From positions 1 through 10,308 of the forward strand of contig QGUX01000109.1 in the NCBI GenBank assembly GCA_003242275.1: DNA of 10,308 nt, read 5' to 3'. Both the position numbers and the translations under genes were made by a program. This DNA comes from Pseudomonadota bacterium. GTDB lineage: Bacteria > Pseudomonadota > Gammaproteobacteria > Steroidobacterales > Steroidobacteraceae. A model generated the notes under the pieces. It searched no databases. It was not told the origin of the DNA and saw only the letters and a list, made by a program, of their open reading frames with translations. Below, piece by piece: positions 1-8,491 of the stretch (its first letter is position 1; each line of letters starts with the position of its first letter).

Positions 1-238
1 ACTCGCCGAAGCGGCGGCTGATCGCATGGTGCGCGGCATGGTCCATGCGGGTGTTGCGGAAGAAGATCATCTTGTGGCGGAACAGCGACTGCTCGATCTC
101 GGCGAACTGCGCCCCGGTCACGGCGGTGAGGTCCACGCCGCGGATCTCCGCGCCCATCGCCGCCGCCAGCGGCAGCGCCTCGATGTGGCGCAGCGCCAGC
201 GGCGAGTTGTCGAATCCCTCATGCGGATGCAGGTACAT
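1..238 (-). CDS. TauD/TfdA-family Fe(II)/2-oxoglutarate dioxygenase, N-terminal part (cut by window edge)
   Basis: The minus strand from the ATG at 238 reads open to the window edge, giving the first 79 residues. Residues about 18-79 match the N-terminal part of the TauD/TfdA family: an [20 protein letters not shown] stretch, then RHKMIFFRN (like RHQVVFLRD in E. coli TauD), then an ISRRFGE segment. The family uses Fe(II), 2-oxoglutarate and O2 to hydroxylate small substrates such as taurine, other sulfonates or 2,4-D. The substrate cannot be told here, because the HxD...H iron-binding triad and most of the fold lie outside the window. A strong AGGAGG sits 8 bases upstream of the ATG on the minus strand, which supports this start. 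The gene is divergent from mscL. Family assignment is fairly secure; the specific function is unknown. Confidence 0.8.
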   Translation of the reverse strand, partial: MYLHPHEGFDNSPLALRHIEALPLAAAMGAEIRGVDLTAVTGAQFAEIEQSLFRHKMIFFRNTRMDHAAHHAISRRFGE

Positions 239-313
239 CCAGCCCCCCTCCTGTCGGCTCCTGCGGCGATCCTAAGCGCCCGCCCGCCATTGCGGCCAGC
301 GTGCCGGAAGGAC

Positions 314-319
314 TAGGCT
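314..319 (+). promoter_or_regulatory. Weak candidate -10 element for mscL
   Basis: TAGGCT at 314-319 lies 18 bp downstream of a TTGCGG (290-295). This could be a sigma70-type promoter that would start about 55 bases before mscL. Each hexamer matches the consensus at only three of six positions, so this is a tentative guess. The rest of the 239-381 interval between the two divergent genes holds the dioxygenase ribosome binding site and nothing else I recognise. Confidence 0.2.
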
Positions 320-381
320 GTGCCGTCCGACGGTCCATGAGTCCGACAAGAAGCACAAGTACAGCCATGAAGGATGCGAGC

Positions 382-780
382 ATGAAACTGTTGTCAGAGT
401 TCAAGCAGTTCGCGATGCGGGGCAATGTCATCGACCTCGCCGTCGGTGTGGTGATCGGTACCGCCTTCGGCAAGATCGTGTCCTCGCTGGTGGCCGACGT
501 CATCATGCCACCGCTGGGAATCCTGCTGGCCGGCGTCGATTTCTCCGAGCTGGCCGTCAACGTGGGCACCGGGCGGGACGGCGAGCCGGTGCTGCTGAAG
601 TACGGCCTGTTCCTGCAGTCCGTGATCGACTTCCTGATCATCGCCTTCGTGATCTTCATGGCGATCAAGGGGATCAACAAGCTGCAGCGTCCGCCCGCGC
701 CGGCCGAGCCTCCGCCGCCGCCGCGCAACGAGGTGCTGCTCGAGGAGATCCGCGACCTGTTGAAGCAGCAGCGCTCCTGA
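382..780 (+). CDS. mscL: Large-conductance mechanosensitive channel MscL
   Basis: MscL is a homopentameric inner-membrane channel that opens under membrane tension and releases solutes during hypo-osmotic shock. The 132-residue product is close to the E. coli length of 136. Residues 1-14 form the amphipathic N-terminal helix ([12 protein letters not shown]). TM1 is about residues 16-45 and contains the near-invariant DLAVGVVIG...[18 protein letters not shown] pattern. A periplasmic loop follows, then TM2 at about 73-98 ([19 protein letters not shown]) and a C-terminal bundle helix ([14 protein letters not shown]). I chose the ATG at 382 because the E. coli-like N-terminus begins there and AAGGA lies 7 bases upstream. 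An in-frame ATG at 367 would add five residues. The linker after TM2 is unusually proline-rich (residues 104-114), replacing the charged RKKEE cluster of E. coli MscL. The gene is convergent with pepQ. Confidence 0.97.
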   Translation: MKLLSEFKQFAMRGNVIDLAVGVVIGTAFGKIVSSLVADVIMPPLGILLAGVDFSELAVNVGTGRDGEPVLLKYGLFLQSVIDFLIIAFVIFMAIKGINKLQRPPAPAEPPPPPRNEVLLEEIRDLLKQQRS

Positions 781-789
781 CCGCTGGTG

Positions 790-824
790 GCACCGCCTTC
801 AGCCCACGTCGGCGAAGGCGGTGC
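790..824. terminator. Perfect inverted repeat between convergent mscL and pepQ, possible bidirectional terminator
   Basis: GCACCGCCTTC at 790-800 and GAAGGCGGTGC at 814-824 are perfect reverse complements: an 11-bp GC-rich stem with a 13-base loop. The element begins 9 bases after the mscL stop and overlaps the last codons of pepQ. Position and symmetry suit a two-way terminator. Neither side has a run of T, so intrinsic termination is not certain. Confidence 0.45.
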
Positions 825-2136
825 GGGTCAGGTTGTCGTGGCCGGAGGTCGTGACGACCACGTCGTCCTCGATGCGGATGCCGCCGCAGGGCGCGAGCCG
901 CTCGATCACAGGCCAGTTCAGCGCGCCCGCGTGCGGGCCCGAGCGCAGCCGGTCGAGCAGGCTGCCGATGAAGTAGAGCCCGGGCTCCACCGTCACCACC
1001 ATGCCGGGTTCGAGCCGCCGCGTCAGCCGCAGCGCGGGATGGCCGGGCGGCCGGGGAACGGGCTCGGCGTCGTGGGCGGGCCGGAAGCCGCCCACGTCGT
1101 GCACCTGCAGGCCGAGCAGGTGGCCCAGCCCGTGGGGCAGGAAGGCGGCGGTGACGCCGCTCTCCAGGGCGGCCTCGGGTTCCATGCGCAGCAGGCCCGC
1201 GTCGCGCAGCACGCGCGCCACCAGGCGGTGCGCCATCAGGTGCAGCTCGCGCCAGTCCACGCCGGGGGCCACGGCCTCGCACAGCTCCTGCTGCACCCCG
1301 TCCATGGCTTCCACGAGGTTGGCGAACAGGCCCGGCGCACGCGCCCACGTGCGGGTGATGTCGCTGGCGTAGCCGCGGCAGCTGGCACCTGCATCGATCA
1401 GCAGCGACAGTGAACGGGCCGGGACCAGCGTGTCGCGCCGCTGGTAGTGGAGCGTCGCCGCGTGGTCGTTCAGCGCCACGATGGGCGGGTAGGGAAGCTC
1501 GTTCTCCCCCTGCCGCACGGCGCCGAGGAAGGCCAGCAGGATGTCCAGCTCGGCGCCGCCCTCGCGGAAGCGCCGTTCGGCGGCGAGGTGCCCGGCGACG
1601 GCGATGTGGTTGGCCTCGCGGATGCAGGCCACCTCGTAGGCGCTCTTGATGCAGCGTGCCTGCTCCAGCCGGGCCAGGAGCTGCGGCGGGTTCCACTGCC
1701 ACTGCGGGCTGGGCGGGGCCATCTCGCCGATGAAGGCCAGGCGGCCGCCCGCCTGCTGCGCCAGCGCCATCGCGGCGTCCGCGTCCGCGACCACGGTGAT
1801 GTCGAACAGTCCGGTCCAGGGATCCTCGGGCGGCTCGGGGGGGCTGTGCCAGTAGTCCTGTGGTGCCACGAACAGCAGGCGCGGACGGGCGCCGGGGGCA
1901 ATGTGCAGGAGGCTGCCGGGTGCGGCCGGCGGCGGCACCAGCCACAGGAACCAGGGATTGGGCCGGAACGGGAAATGCTGGTCGTCGAGGAACACCGTGT
2001 GCTCGACTCCCGCGGCGATCACCACGCCGTCCAGCTGCAGCGCATCCAGCGCGGCATCGAGCACCGCCTGCGCGTCGCGCAGGTGGCCCGCGTACAACAC
2101 CTCGTTGAGCGGGTTGGTTCCCATGCCTTGGCTCAT
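799..2136 (-). CDS. pepQ: Xaa-Pro dipeptidase (prolidase), peptidase family M24
   Basis: PepQ is a cytoplasmic dimetal (usually Mn) enzyme that hydrolyses Xaa-Pro dipeptides and so completes the breakdown of proline-rich peptides. E. coli PepQ has a side activity on organophosphate triesters. The product is 445 residues, against 443 in E. coli. The N-terminal domain (about 1-165) carries the typical VFLDDQHFPFRPNP and DYWHSPPEP segments. The C-terminal pita-bread catalytic domain has all five metal ligands: Asp248 (LIDAGA), Asp259 (ASDITRTW), His339 (PHGLGHLLGLQVHD), Glu384 (VTVEPGLYFI) and Glu423 (GGIRIEDDV). The ATG at 2136 lacks a well-placed Shine-Dalgarno; a GAGGG lies about 14 bases upstream. 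An in-frame ATG four codons further in is the alternative. The gene is divergent from the lipoprotein gene. Confidence 0.96.
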   Translation of the reverse strand: MSQGMGTNPLNEVLYAGHLRDAQAVLDAALDALQLDGVVIAAGVEHTVFLDDQHFPFRPNPWFLWLVPPPAAPGSLLHIAPGARPRLLFVAPQDYWHSPPEPPEDPWTGLFDITVVADADAAMALAQQAGGRLAFIGEMAPPSPQWQWNPPQLLARLEQARCIKSAYEVACIREANHIAVAGHLAAERRFREGGAELDILLAFLGAVRQGENELPYPPIVALNDHAATLHYQRRDTLVPARSLSLLIDAGASCRGYASDITRTWARAPGLFANLVEAMDGVQQELCEAVAPGVDWRELHLMAHRLVARVLRDAGLLRMEPEAALESGVTAAFLPHGLGHLLGLQVHDVGGFRPAHDAEPVPRPPGHPALRLTRRLEPGMVVTVEPGLYFIGSLLDRLRSGPHAGALNWPVIERLAPCGGIRIEDDVVVTTSGHDNLTRTAFADVG

Positions 2137-2213
2137 GATGCCGCCGCGCCCTCGCAGTTGCCATATCCACTGTCGGCGATCCGCGACGTGGTGCGTTGGC
2201 GCGACAAACCATT

Positions 2214-2242
2214 TTGAATGGCTTCACGGAACTGGATAGACT
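2214..2242 (+). promoter_or_regulatory. Candidate sigma70 promoter for the alanine-rich lipoprotein
   Basis: TTGAAT (2214-2219) and TAGACT (2237-2242) are separated by exactly 17 bp in an AT-richer patch of this otherwise GC-rich window. Transcription would start near 2249 and leave a leader of about 94 bases before the lipoprotein ATG. The -35 overlaps a short palindrome-like element (CCATT-TTG-AATGG, 2209-2221) that could be an operator. Each hexamer matches four of six consensus bases. No equally good promoter was seen for divergent pepQ. Confidence 0.45.
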
Positions 2243-2342
2243 TTGTTGTTGCGACGCGAATCGAAGGATCGCCACGATCCCCGCAATGCGCGGCGTTCCG
2301 GTTCCTGGGTCGCTTTTTCCACTCAAATCGGGGAATCATCCA

Positions 2343-2606
2343 ATGAAGACCAAACTCGCTCTCAGTGCCGTTGCCGTGGCGCTGGCGCTCGCCGCCTGCT
2401 CGAAGCAGCAGGAGACCCTGTCGGCCGCCGAGGAGGCCGCGTCCGCCGCCACCGAGTCGGCCGCCGTGGCCACCGAGGCTGCTGCTGACGCCGCCCAGGC
2501 CGCTGCCGATGCGTCCGCCGAGGCTGCTGCCGCCGCCGGCGAGGCCGCCGAGGCTGCCGCTGCGGCCACCGAGGAGGCCGCCGACGCCGCTGCTGCGGCG
2601 AACTGA
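2343..2606 (+). CDS. Small alanine-rich, acidic coiled-coil-like lipoprotein
   Basis: This 87-residue protein has a lipoprotein signal peptide: MKTK, a hydrophobic stretch (residues 5-18) and the lipobox LAAC with Cys19 as the lipidated residue. Ser20 follows rather than Asp, which in enterobacterial rules predicts outer-membrane sorting. The mature part (69 residues) is about 55% Ala, with 13 acidic residues, no Arg, no aromatics and a single Lys. Acidic residues recur at heptad spacing: Glu24, 31, 38, 45; Asp49, 56; Glu60, 67; Glu70, 77. This points to one long alanine-packed helix, perhaps an oligomeric coil in the periplasm, reminiscent of Lpp in design but not in recognisable sequence. 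I do not recognise a specific family. The start fits a GGGGA 8 bases upstream; a longer upstream reading frame exists but would bury the signal peptide. Expression is probably monocistronic. Confidence 0.85.
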   Translation: MKTKLALSAVAVALALAACSKQQETLSAAEEAASAATESAAVATEAAADAAQAAADASAEAAAAAGEAAEAAAAATEEAADAAAAAN

Positions 2607-2628
2607 AGCAGGCCTCGAGCCGCACTGC

Positions 2629-2648
2629 GCCCGGCCGCGAGGCCGGGC
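2629..2648 (+). terminator. Hairpin with GCGA tetraloop after the lipoprotein gene
   Basis: GCCCGGCC (2629-2636) pairs perfectly with GGCCGGGC (2641-2648) around the loop GCGA, a GNRA tetraloop. It lies 23 bases past the lipoprotein stop and directly before a second hairpin. It has no T-run of its own, so it may protect the mRNA 3' end or be the first half of a tandem terminator. Confidence 0.5.
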
Positions 2649-2690
2649 ATCGAGCCCGGCCAGGTCCTCCTGCCCGGGCTCGATTGTTGT
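2649..2690 (+). terminator. Probable Rho-independent terminator of the lipoprotein gene
   Basis: ATCGAGCCCGG (2649-2659) and CCGGGCTCGAT (2674-2684) form an 11-bp perfect stem. After one C-C mismatch it continues with CAGG/CCTG (2661-2664, 2669-2672) around a TCCT loop. A moderately T-rich tail (TGTTGT) follows, making this the most terminator-like structure in the window. It lies between the lipoprotein gene and the GNAT gene, so those two are probably separate transcription units. Confidence 0.65.
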
Positions 2691-2702
2691 CGGAGCCGAT
2701 GA

Positions 2703-3209
2703 ATGACGGTCAGCCTGCGCGACGCGCGCGAACACGAACAGGACTGCGCCTGGATCGAGAGTGTCTACCGGGACTACCTCGATGACCTGCGCGCGCGCCG
2801 CACCGGACTCTTTCCCGTGCTCGGCGCGGTCGGGCTCGCCGAGAGCCGCCTCGTGCAGGGCTGGCTTGCCGACCGTGACGCCACGCTGCTGACCATCCTC
2901 CACCACGGGCGGCGCGCGGGTTTCGCGCTGCTGGTGGCGCAGCACGGCCGGCACGGCATCGACTACCGGCTCACCGAATTCTTCGTCGCCCGGCCGCTGC
3001 GCCGGCGGGGCCTGGGGCGGGAGGCCGCACGGCTGATCTTCGACCGCTTTGCAGGCCGCTGGGAGGTGGTGCAGGATGCGGGCAGCCCCTCGGCCATCGC
3101 GTTCTGGCGCAATGTGCTGGCGGCGTACACCGGCGGGGATTATCGTGAGCGCACCGGCCACGGCGAAGTGCGCCAGTACTTTTCATCGGCCAAAAGAACA
3201 AAGGGGTGA
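2703..3209 (+). CDS. GNAT-family N-acetyltransferase
   Basis: This 168-residue protein is the size of a single GNAT domain, a family that transfers acetyl from acetyl-CoA to an amine. The acetyl-CoA pyrophosphate-binding motif A is visible at about residues 100-116: RRRGLGREAARLIFD, fitting R/Q-x-x-G-x-G/A followed by a helix. It is preceded by the beta4 strand IDYRLTEFFVARP. Motif B follows at about 128-140 (SPSAIAFWRNVLA). The N-terminal third (VYRDYLDDL, LFPVLG...ESRL...WL) would form the substrate-binding helices. The substrate cannot be inferred. The start is supported by GGAG 7 bases upstream. The stop lies 3 bases before the next ATG, and the next gene's ribosome binding site overlaps this gene's end, so the two are probably translated together. 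Confidence 0.88.
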   Translation: MTVSLRDAREHEQDCAWIESVYRDYLDDLRARRTGLFPVLGAVGLAESRLVQGWLADRDATLLTILHHGRRAGFALLVAQHGRHGIDYRLTEFFVARPLRRRGLGREAARLIFDRFAGRWEVVQDAGSPSAIAFWRNVLAAYTGGDYRERTGHGEVRQYFSSAKRTKG

Positions 3210-3212
3210 TCC

Positions 3213-3929
3213 ATGGGGATTTCCAGGAGACTGACCGGGGCGTGTGCGCTCGTCGTCGGCATGATGCTGCTGGCGGCTGCGCCACGGGCGGGCGCGGCGA
3301 TGCCCGGCCTGTACTTCTCCGGCTTCTACATGGATTCGGCGCTGGCGTACTCCACCGCGGACGTGAAGCAGCAGACCATGGAGGACTGGCGGGTCGCCAT
3401 CTGGCGTGACGAGATCGGCGGCGACGTCCTCGACCTCGAGGAATACGACTTCGACCGCACCGACATCGGCTACAGCTTCGGCGTCGGCTACCAGATGTCG
3501 CAGTACTTCGCCGCCGAACTGGCCTATGTGCAGATCGGCGAGGCGCGCTACGCGGCCGTCGGCAACGTGCAGGCCGGCGGCGAGGGCGGGCAGGTGTACC
3601 GCACGGCCACCGAAATGAGGACGCGCGCGCGCGGACTGGGCCTGTCGGGCATTGCGATCTGGCCGATGGGCGACCGCTTTTCGCTGGATGCGCGCGGCGG
3701 CGTGCTGTGGGGCAAGAAGAAGGTCAGCTACACCGTGGTCGTGCAGGGCGTGGGCTACGCCGACGGATCGATGAAGGACGATTCCATCGCGTACATGCTC
3801 GGCGCCGGCATCAACTGGTCGATGTCGCCGGGCACGGCCATCCGCCTGGGCTACGTGCGGTTGCAGAACGCGCTGTTCGACGACCGCCACGCCGGTTCTT
3901 GGTTGCTGGGACTGAAATACGCCTGGTGA
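3213..3929 (+). CDS. Outer-membrane beta-barrel protein (probable 8-stranded OmpA/OmpW-like porin-family)
   Basis: This 238-residue protein has a clear signal peptide: RR near the start, a hydrophobic core (about residues 8-23), then AGA with probable cleavage after Ala28. The mature part shows alternating hydrophobic/polar strands bordered by aromatics: LYFSGFYMDSALAYS, IGYSFGVGYQMSQYFAAELAYVQIG, ARGLGLSGIAIWPM, FSLDARGGVLWGKKKVSYTVVV, SIAYMLGAGINWSM, AIRLGYVRLQN and SWLLGLKYAW. The C-terminal Trp fits the beta-signal recognised by the BAM complex. Size and strand number suggest an 8-stranded barrel. An acidic first loop (about 50-83) is the largest insertion. No OmpA peptidoglycan-binding domain follows. 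AGGGG sits inside the end of the GNAT gene, a few bases upstream of the ATG. The function of this barrel is not apparent. Confidence 0.87.
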   Translation: MGISRRLTGACALVVGMMLLAAAPRAGAAMPGLYFSGFYMDSALAYSTADVKQQTMEDWRVAIWRDEIGGDVLDLEEYDFDRTDIGYSFGVGYQMSQYFAAELAYVQIGEARYAAVGNVQAGGEGGQVYRTATEMRTRARGLGLSGIAIWPMGDRFSLDARGGVLWGKKKVSYTVVVQGVGYADGSMKDDSIAYMLGAGINWSMSPGTAIRLGYVRLQNALFDDRHAGSWLLGLKYAW

Positions 3930-3942
3930 GCCATCGGGCGCC

Positions 3943-6768
<2,826 letters not shown>

Positions 6769-6805
6769 GGCTGGGCCGTGAGGGTCTGCCGGAACCAAAA
6801 CAGGT

Positions 6806-6811
6806 ACTATA
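6806..6811 (-). promoter_or_regulatory. Candidate -10 element for uvrA
   Basis: On the minus strand this reads TATAGT, five of six matches to the sigma70 -10 consensus. Transcription would start near 6799, about 30 bases before the uvrA ATG. No recognisable -35 hexamer lies upstream; that part is nearly pure G/C. On the plus strand the overlapping TACTAT (6805-6810) could equally serve ssb. I see no E. coli-type LexA box (CTG-N10-CAG) in the uvrA/ssb interval (6769-6948). A 12-bp CCCGGCGCCGGG palindrome at 6888-6899 is the only other symmetric element there and may be chance. Confidence 0.4.
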
Positions 6812-6948
6812 GCCGCCGGAGCCGGGGCGGCGCGCGCCCATGGCGGGTCGCGCCAATCGGGGTGAACAAGACAGTTTCTGCGGGTTCCCCGGCGCCGGGC
6901 ACCCGGCTTACGCTCTCCACATCGACACGCTCAACAGGGGTTCCTCTC

Positions 6949-7398
6949 ATGGCACGCGGCATCAACAAGGTCATCCTCATCGGCAACCTCGGGCAGGATC
7001 CCGAAACCCGCACCACGCCGGGCGGCACCACCGTCACCAACATCCGCATCGCCACCACCGAGAGCTGGACCGACCGCGCCAGCGGCGAGAAGAAGGAGTC
7101 CACCGAGTGGCACACCGTGGTGCTGTGGAACCGCCTGGGCGAGATCGCCGCCGAGTACCTGCGCAAGGGCCAGCAGGTGTACATCGAGGGCCGCCTGCAG
7201 ACCCGCAAGTGGCAGGACAAGCAGGGCAACGACCGCTACACCACCGAGATCGTGGCCAGCGACATGCAGATGCTGGGCGGGCGGGGGGCGGCTGCGCCGC
7301 AGGAAACCCGTGACACGCGCGATACTGGCGGCTCGCGGCAGGCCGCGGCGGCGCCGGCGGGCGCCGGGCCGGATTTCGACGACGACATCCCCTTCTAG
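6949..7398 (+). CDS. ssb: Single-stranded DNA-binding protein SSB
   Basis: SSB is a homotetrameric OB-fold protein that coats single-stranded DNA during replication, recombination and repair, and recruits partners through its C-terminal tip. The 149-residue product has the OB fold at about 1-110, starting [19 protein letters not shown]. The ssDNA-stacking aromatics fall at the E. coli positions: Trp40, Trp54, Trp60 (Phe in E. coli) and Trp88. The disordered linker (about 111-141) is short and Gly/Ala/Arg/Thr-rich, making the protein about 29 residues shorter than E. coli SSB. The C-terminal tip is DFDDDIPF, the canonical partner-binding motif. The start is fixed by homology and by AGGGG 8 bases upstream. 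The reading frame stays open far upstream, antisense to uvrA, but that is not coding. The stop is followed by a decayed repeat of the tip codons and two hairpins. Confidence 0.99.
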   Translation: MARGINKVILIGNLGQDPETRTTPGGTTVTNIRIATTESWTDRASGEKKESTEWHTVVLWNRLGEIAAEYLRKGQQVYIEGRLQTRKWQDKQGNDRYTTEIVASDMQMLGGRGAAAPQETRDTRDTGGSRQAAAAPAGAGPDFDDDIPF

Positions 7399-7425
7399 GG
7401 ATTTCGACGGGACCTTCCCTTCCAG
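7371..7425 (+). repeat. Imperfect tandem repeat of the ssb 3' end across the stop codon
   Basis: GGATTTCGAC occurs at 7371-7380 and again at 7399-7408, exactly 28 bases apart. The following bases also resemble each other: GACGACATCCCCTTCTAG in the first copy and GGGACCTTCCCTTCCAG in the second. The first copy encodes the SSB tip (DFDDDIPF, stop). The second lies immediately after the stop, in another frame, and would read DFDGTFPSR. This looks like a small tandem duplication that has diverged, though chance cannot be excluded. Confidence 0.5.
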
Positions 7426-7458
7426 GAAGGGACCCGGCCGGGCGGCCAAGGCCGCCCG
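7416..7458 (+). terminator. Two tandem hairpins downstream of ssb
   Basis: TCCCTTCC (7416-7423) and GGAAGGGA (7425-7432) are perfect complements around one A. CGGGCGGCC (7439-7447) and GGCCGCCCG (7450-7458) are perfect complements around AA; in practice a few closing pairs would open to form the loops. They start 18 bases after the ssb stop and probably end its transcript, although no T-run follows. The rest of the interval up to 7539 shows no other element I recognise. Confidence 0.5.
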
Positions 7459-7539
7459 CTGCTGGGGCATTCCCTGATTTCGCCGCCCGCCGGCCCGGAT
7501 CCTCTTCACCTCCGGGCAGGCGCCCCCATATTCGGTCCC

Positions 7540-8484
7540 ATGCCGAAGCCCGATCCGGTTCCATCGCGCGCGGCGCGGTGCCTGCCGCGCTGGCTGGCCG
7601 CGCTCACGCTGGCGGGCGCCTCGCCGGCGATCGCCCGCGAACTGCCGCAGTTGGAGATCACGTCCCAGGACCGTGTGCTGGTCGTGGCGCCGCATCCCGA
7701 CGACGAGACGCTGTGTTGCGCCGGGGTGCTGCAGCGTGCCGCGGCGGTCGGCGCGGAAGTGGGCATCGTGTGGATGACCGCGGGCGATGGCGCGCGCTTC
7801 AACGCCCTGCTGGCGCGGGTCACGCCCTGGTCCACCGGCCGGCAGATGGTGAGGCTGGGCAAGCGGCGGCTGCGCGAGGCAGCGGCGGCGGCCGGCGTGC
7901 TGGGCGTGCCGGAGACCACCCTGTGGATCCTGGGCTACCCGGACCGGGGACTGGCGCGCCTGCTCGATCCGGCCAGCGACCAGCCCTTCCGTTCCGCCTA
8001 TACCCGGCGCGCCGACATTCCGTACGTGGAGGCCGTTTCTGCATCCAGCACCATCACGGCGGCCGGGCTGCACGCCGACCTGGTGCAGGTGATCCGCGAA
8101 TTCCGGCCCAGCTGGGTCATCGCGCCGGCGGTGGAGGATGCGCATCCCGACCATCGCGCCACCGGCGAGCTGGTGCGGCAGGCGCTGGCCACGTCGGGTG
8201 CGAAGGCAAGGCTGGCCGGCTACATCGTCCACGCCGGCCGGCAATTGCCGGCCCGGCGCGGCTTCCGGCCGCACCTGGCGCTCGAGGCCGCCTCGGCGGC
8301 GGGCGGCAACCTGCATGCCCTGGAGCTGACCGCCGAGGAACGGCATCGCAAGGCCGAGGCGCTGCGCCAGCACCGCTCGCAGATGCGCCGCATGGCCCGA
8401 TTCCTGAAATCCTTCGTCCGGCGCGACGAGCTGTTCGTGGTGGACCTGCCGGACGCGGCGGGCGCGGCGACCGAGGAGGGCTGA
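7540..8484 (+). CDS. Exported LmbE/PIG-L-family zinc-dependent deacetylase
   Basis: PIG-L/LmbE proteins are zinc hydrolases that typically remove N-acetyl groups from glucosamine-containing compounds, as in GlcNAc-PI, MshB and BshB. The defining motif APHPDDE is at residues 50-56: His52 and Asp55 are predicted zinc ligands and Asp54 the general base. The second motif, AHPDHR (201-206), supplies His205 as the third ligand. The core domain is about residues 44-235. Two regions are less typical: a basic middle segment (about 85-160) and a C-terminal extension rich in Arg. Before the domain is a Sec-like signal: CLPRWLAALTLAGASPAIA with possible cleavage after Ala32, so the enzyme may act in the periplasm. 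No good Shine-Dalgarno precedes the ATG at 7540, so the start is somewhat uncertain. The substrate is unknown. The gene is convergent with the DUF4159 gene, 7 bases away. Confidence 0.88.
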   Translation: MPKPDPVPSRAARCLPRWLAALTLAGASPAIARELPQLEITSQDRVLVVAPHPDDETLCCAGVLQRAAAVGAEVGIVWMTAGDGARFNALLARVTPWSTGRQMVRLGKRRLREAAAAAGVLGVPETTLWILGYPDRGLARLLDPASDQPFRSAYTRRADIPYVEAVSASSTITAAGLHADLVQVIREFRPSWVIAPAVEDAHPDHRATGELVRQALATSGAKARLAGYIVHAGRQLPARRGFRPHLALEAASAAGGNLHALELTAEERHRKAEALRQHRSQMRRMARFLKSFVRRDELFVVDLPDAAGAATEEG

Positions 8485-8491
8485 AGGCCCG

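Noticed and set aside
674..2326. Minus-strand open frame of about 550 codons overlapping pepQ in another frame.
   Set aside because: The product is Arg/Ala/Pro-rich with no recognisable motif; PepQ with all five metal ligands occupies the same DNA in the correct frame.
2401..2606. GCC/GCT/GAG-rich repetitive DNA that might be a microsatellite or repeat array.
   Set aside because: The repetition follows from alanine and glutamate codons of the lipoprotein; no exact repeat unit persists over several copies.
2133..3161. Minus-strand open frame with Gly-rich repeats opposite the lipoprotein gene.
   Set aside because: The glycine repeats are only the reverse reading of the GC-rich alanine codons. 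The lipoprotein has a clear signal peptide, lipobox and ribosome binding site.
6871..6881. CAGTTTCTG-type symmetry in the uvrA/ssb interval as a LexA site.
   Set aside because: The orientation is CAG...CTG with a 3-base centre, the reverse of the LexA CTG...CAG pattern, and the spacing is wrong.
6888..6899. CCCGGCGCCGGG palindrome upstream of ssb as an operator.
   Set aside because: A 12-bp palindrome made only of G and C is expected by chance in DNA this GC-rich, and it has no AT-containing flanks that would support a regulator site.
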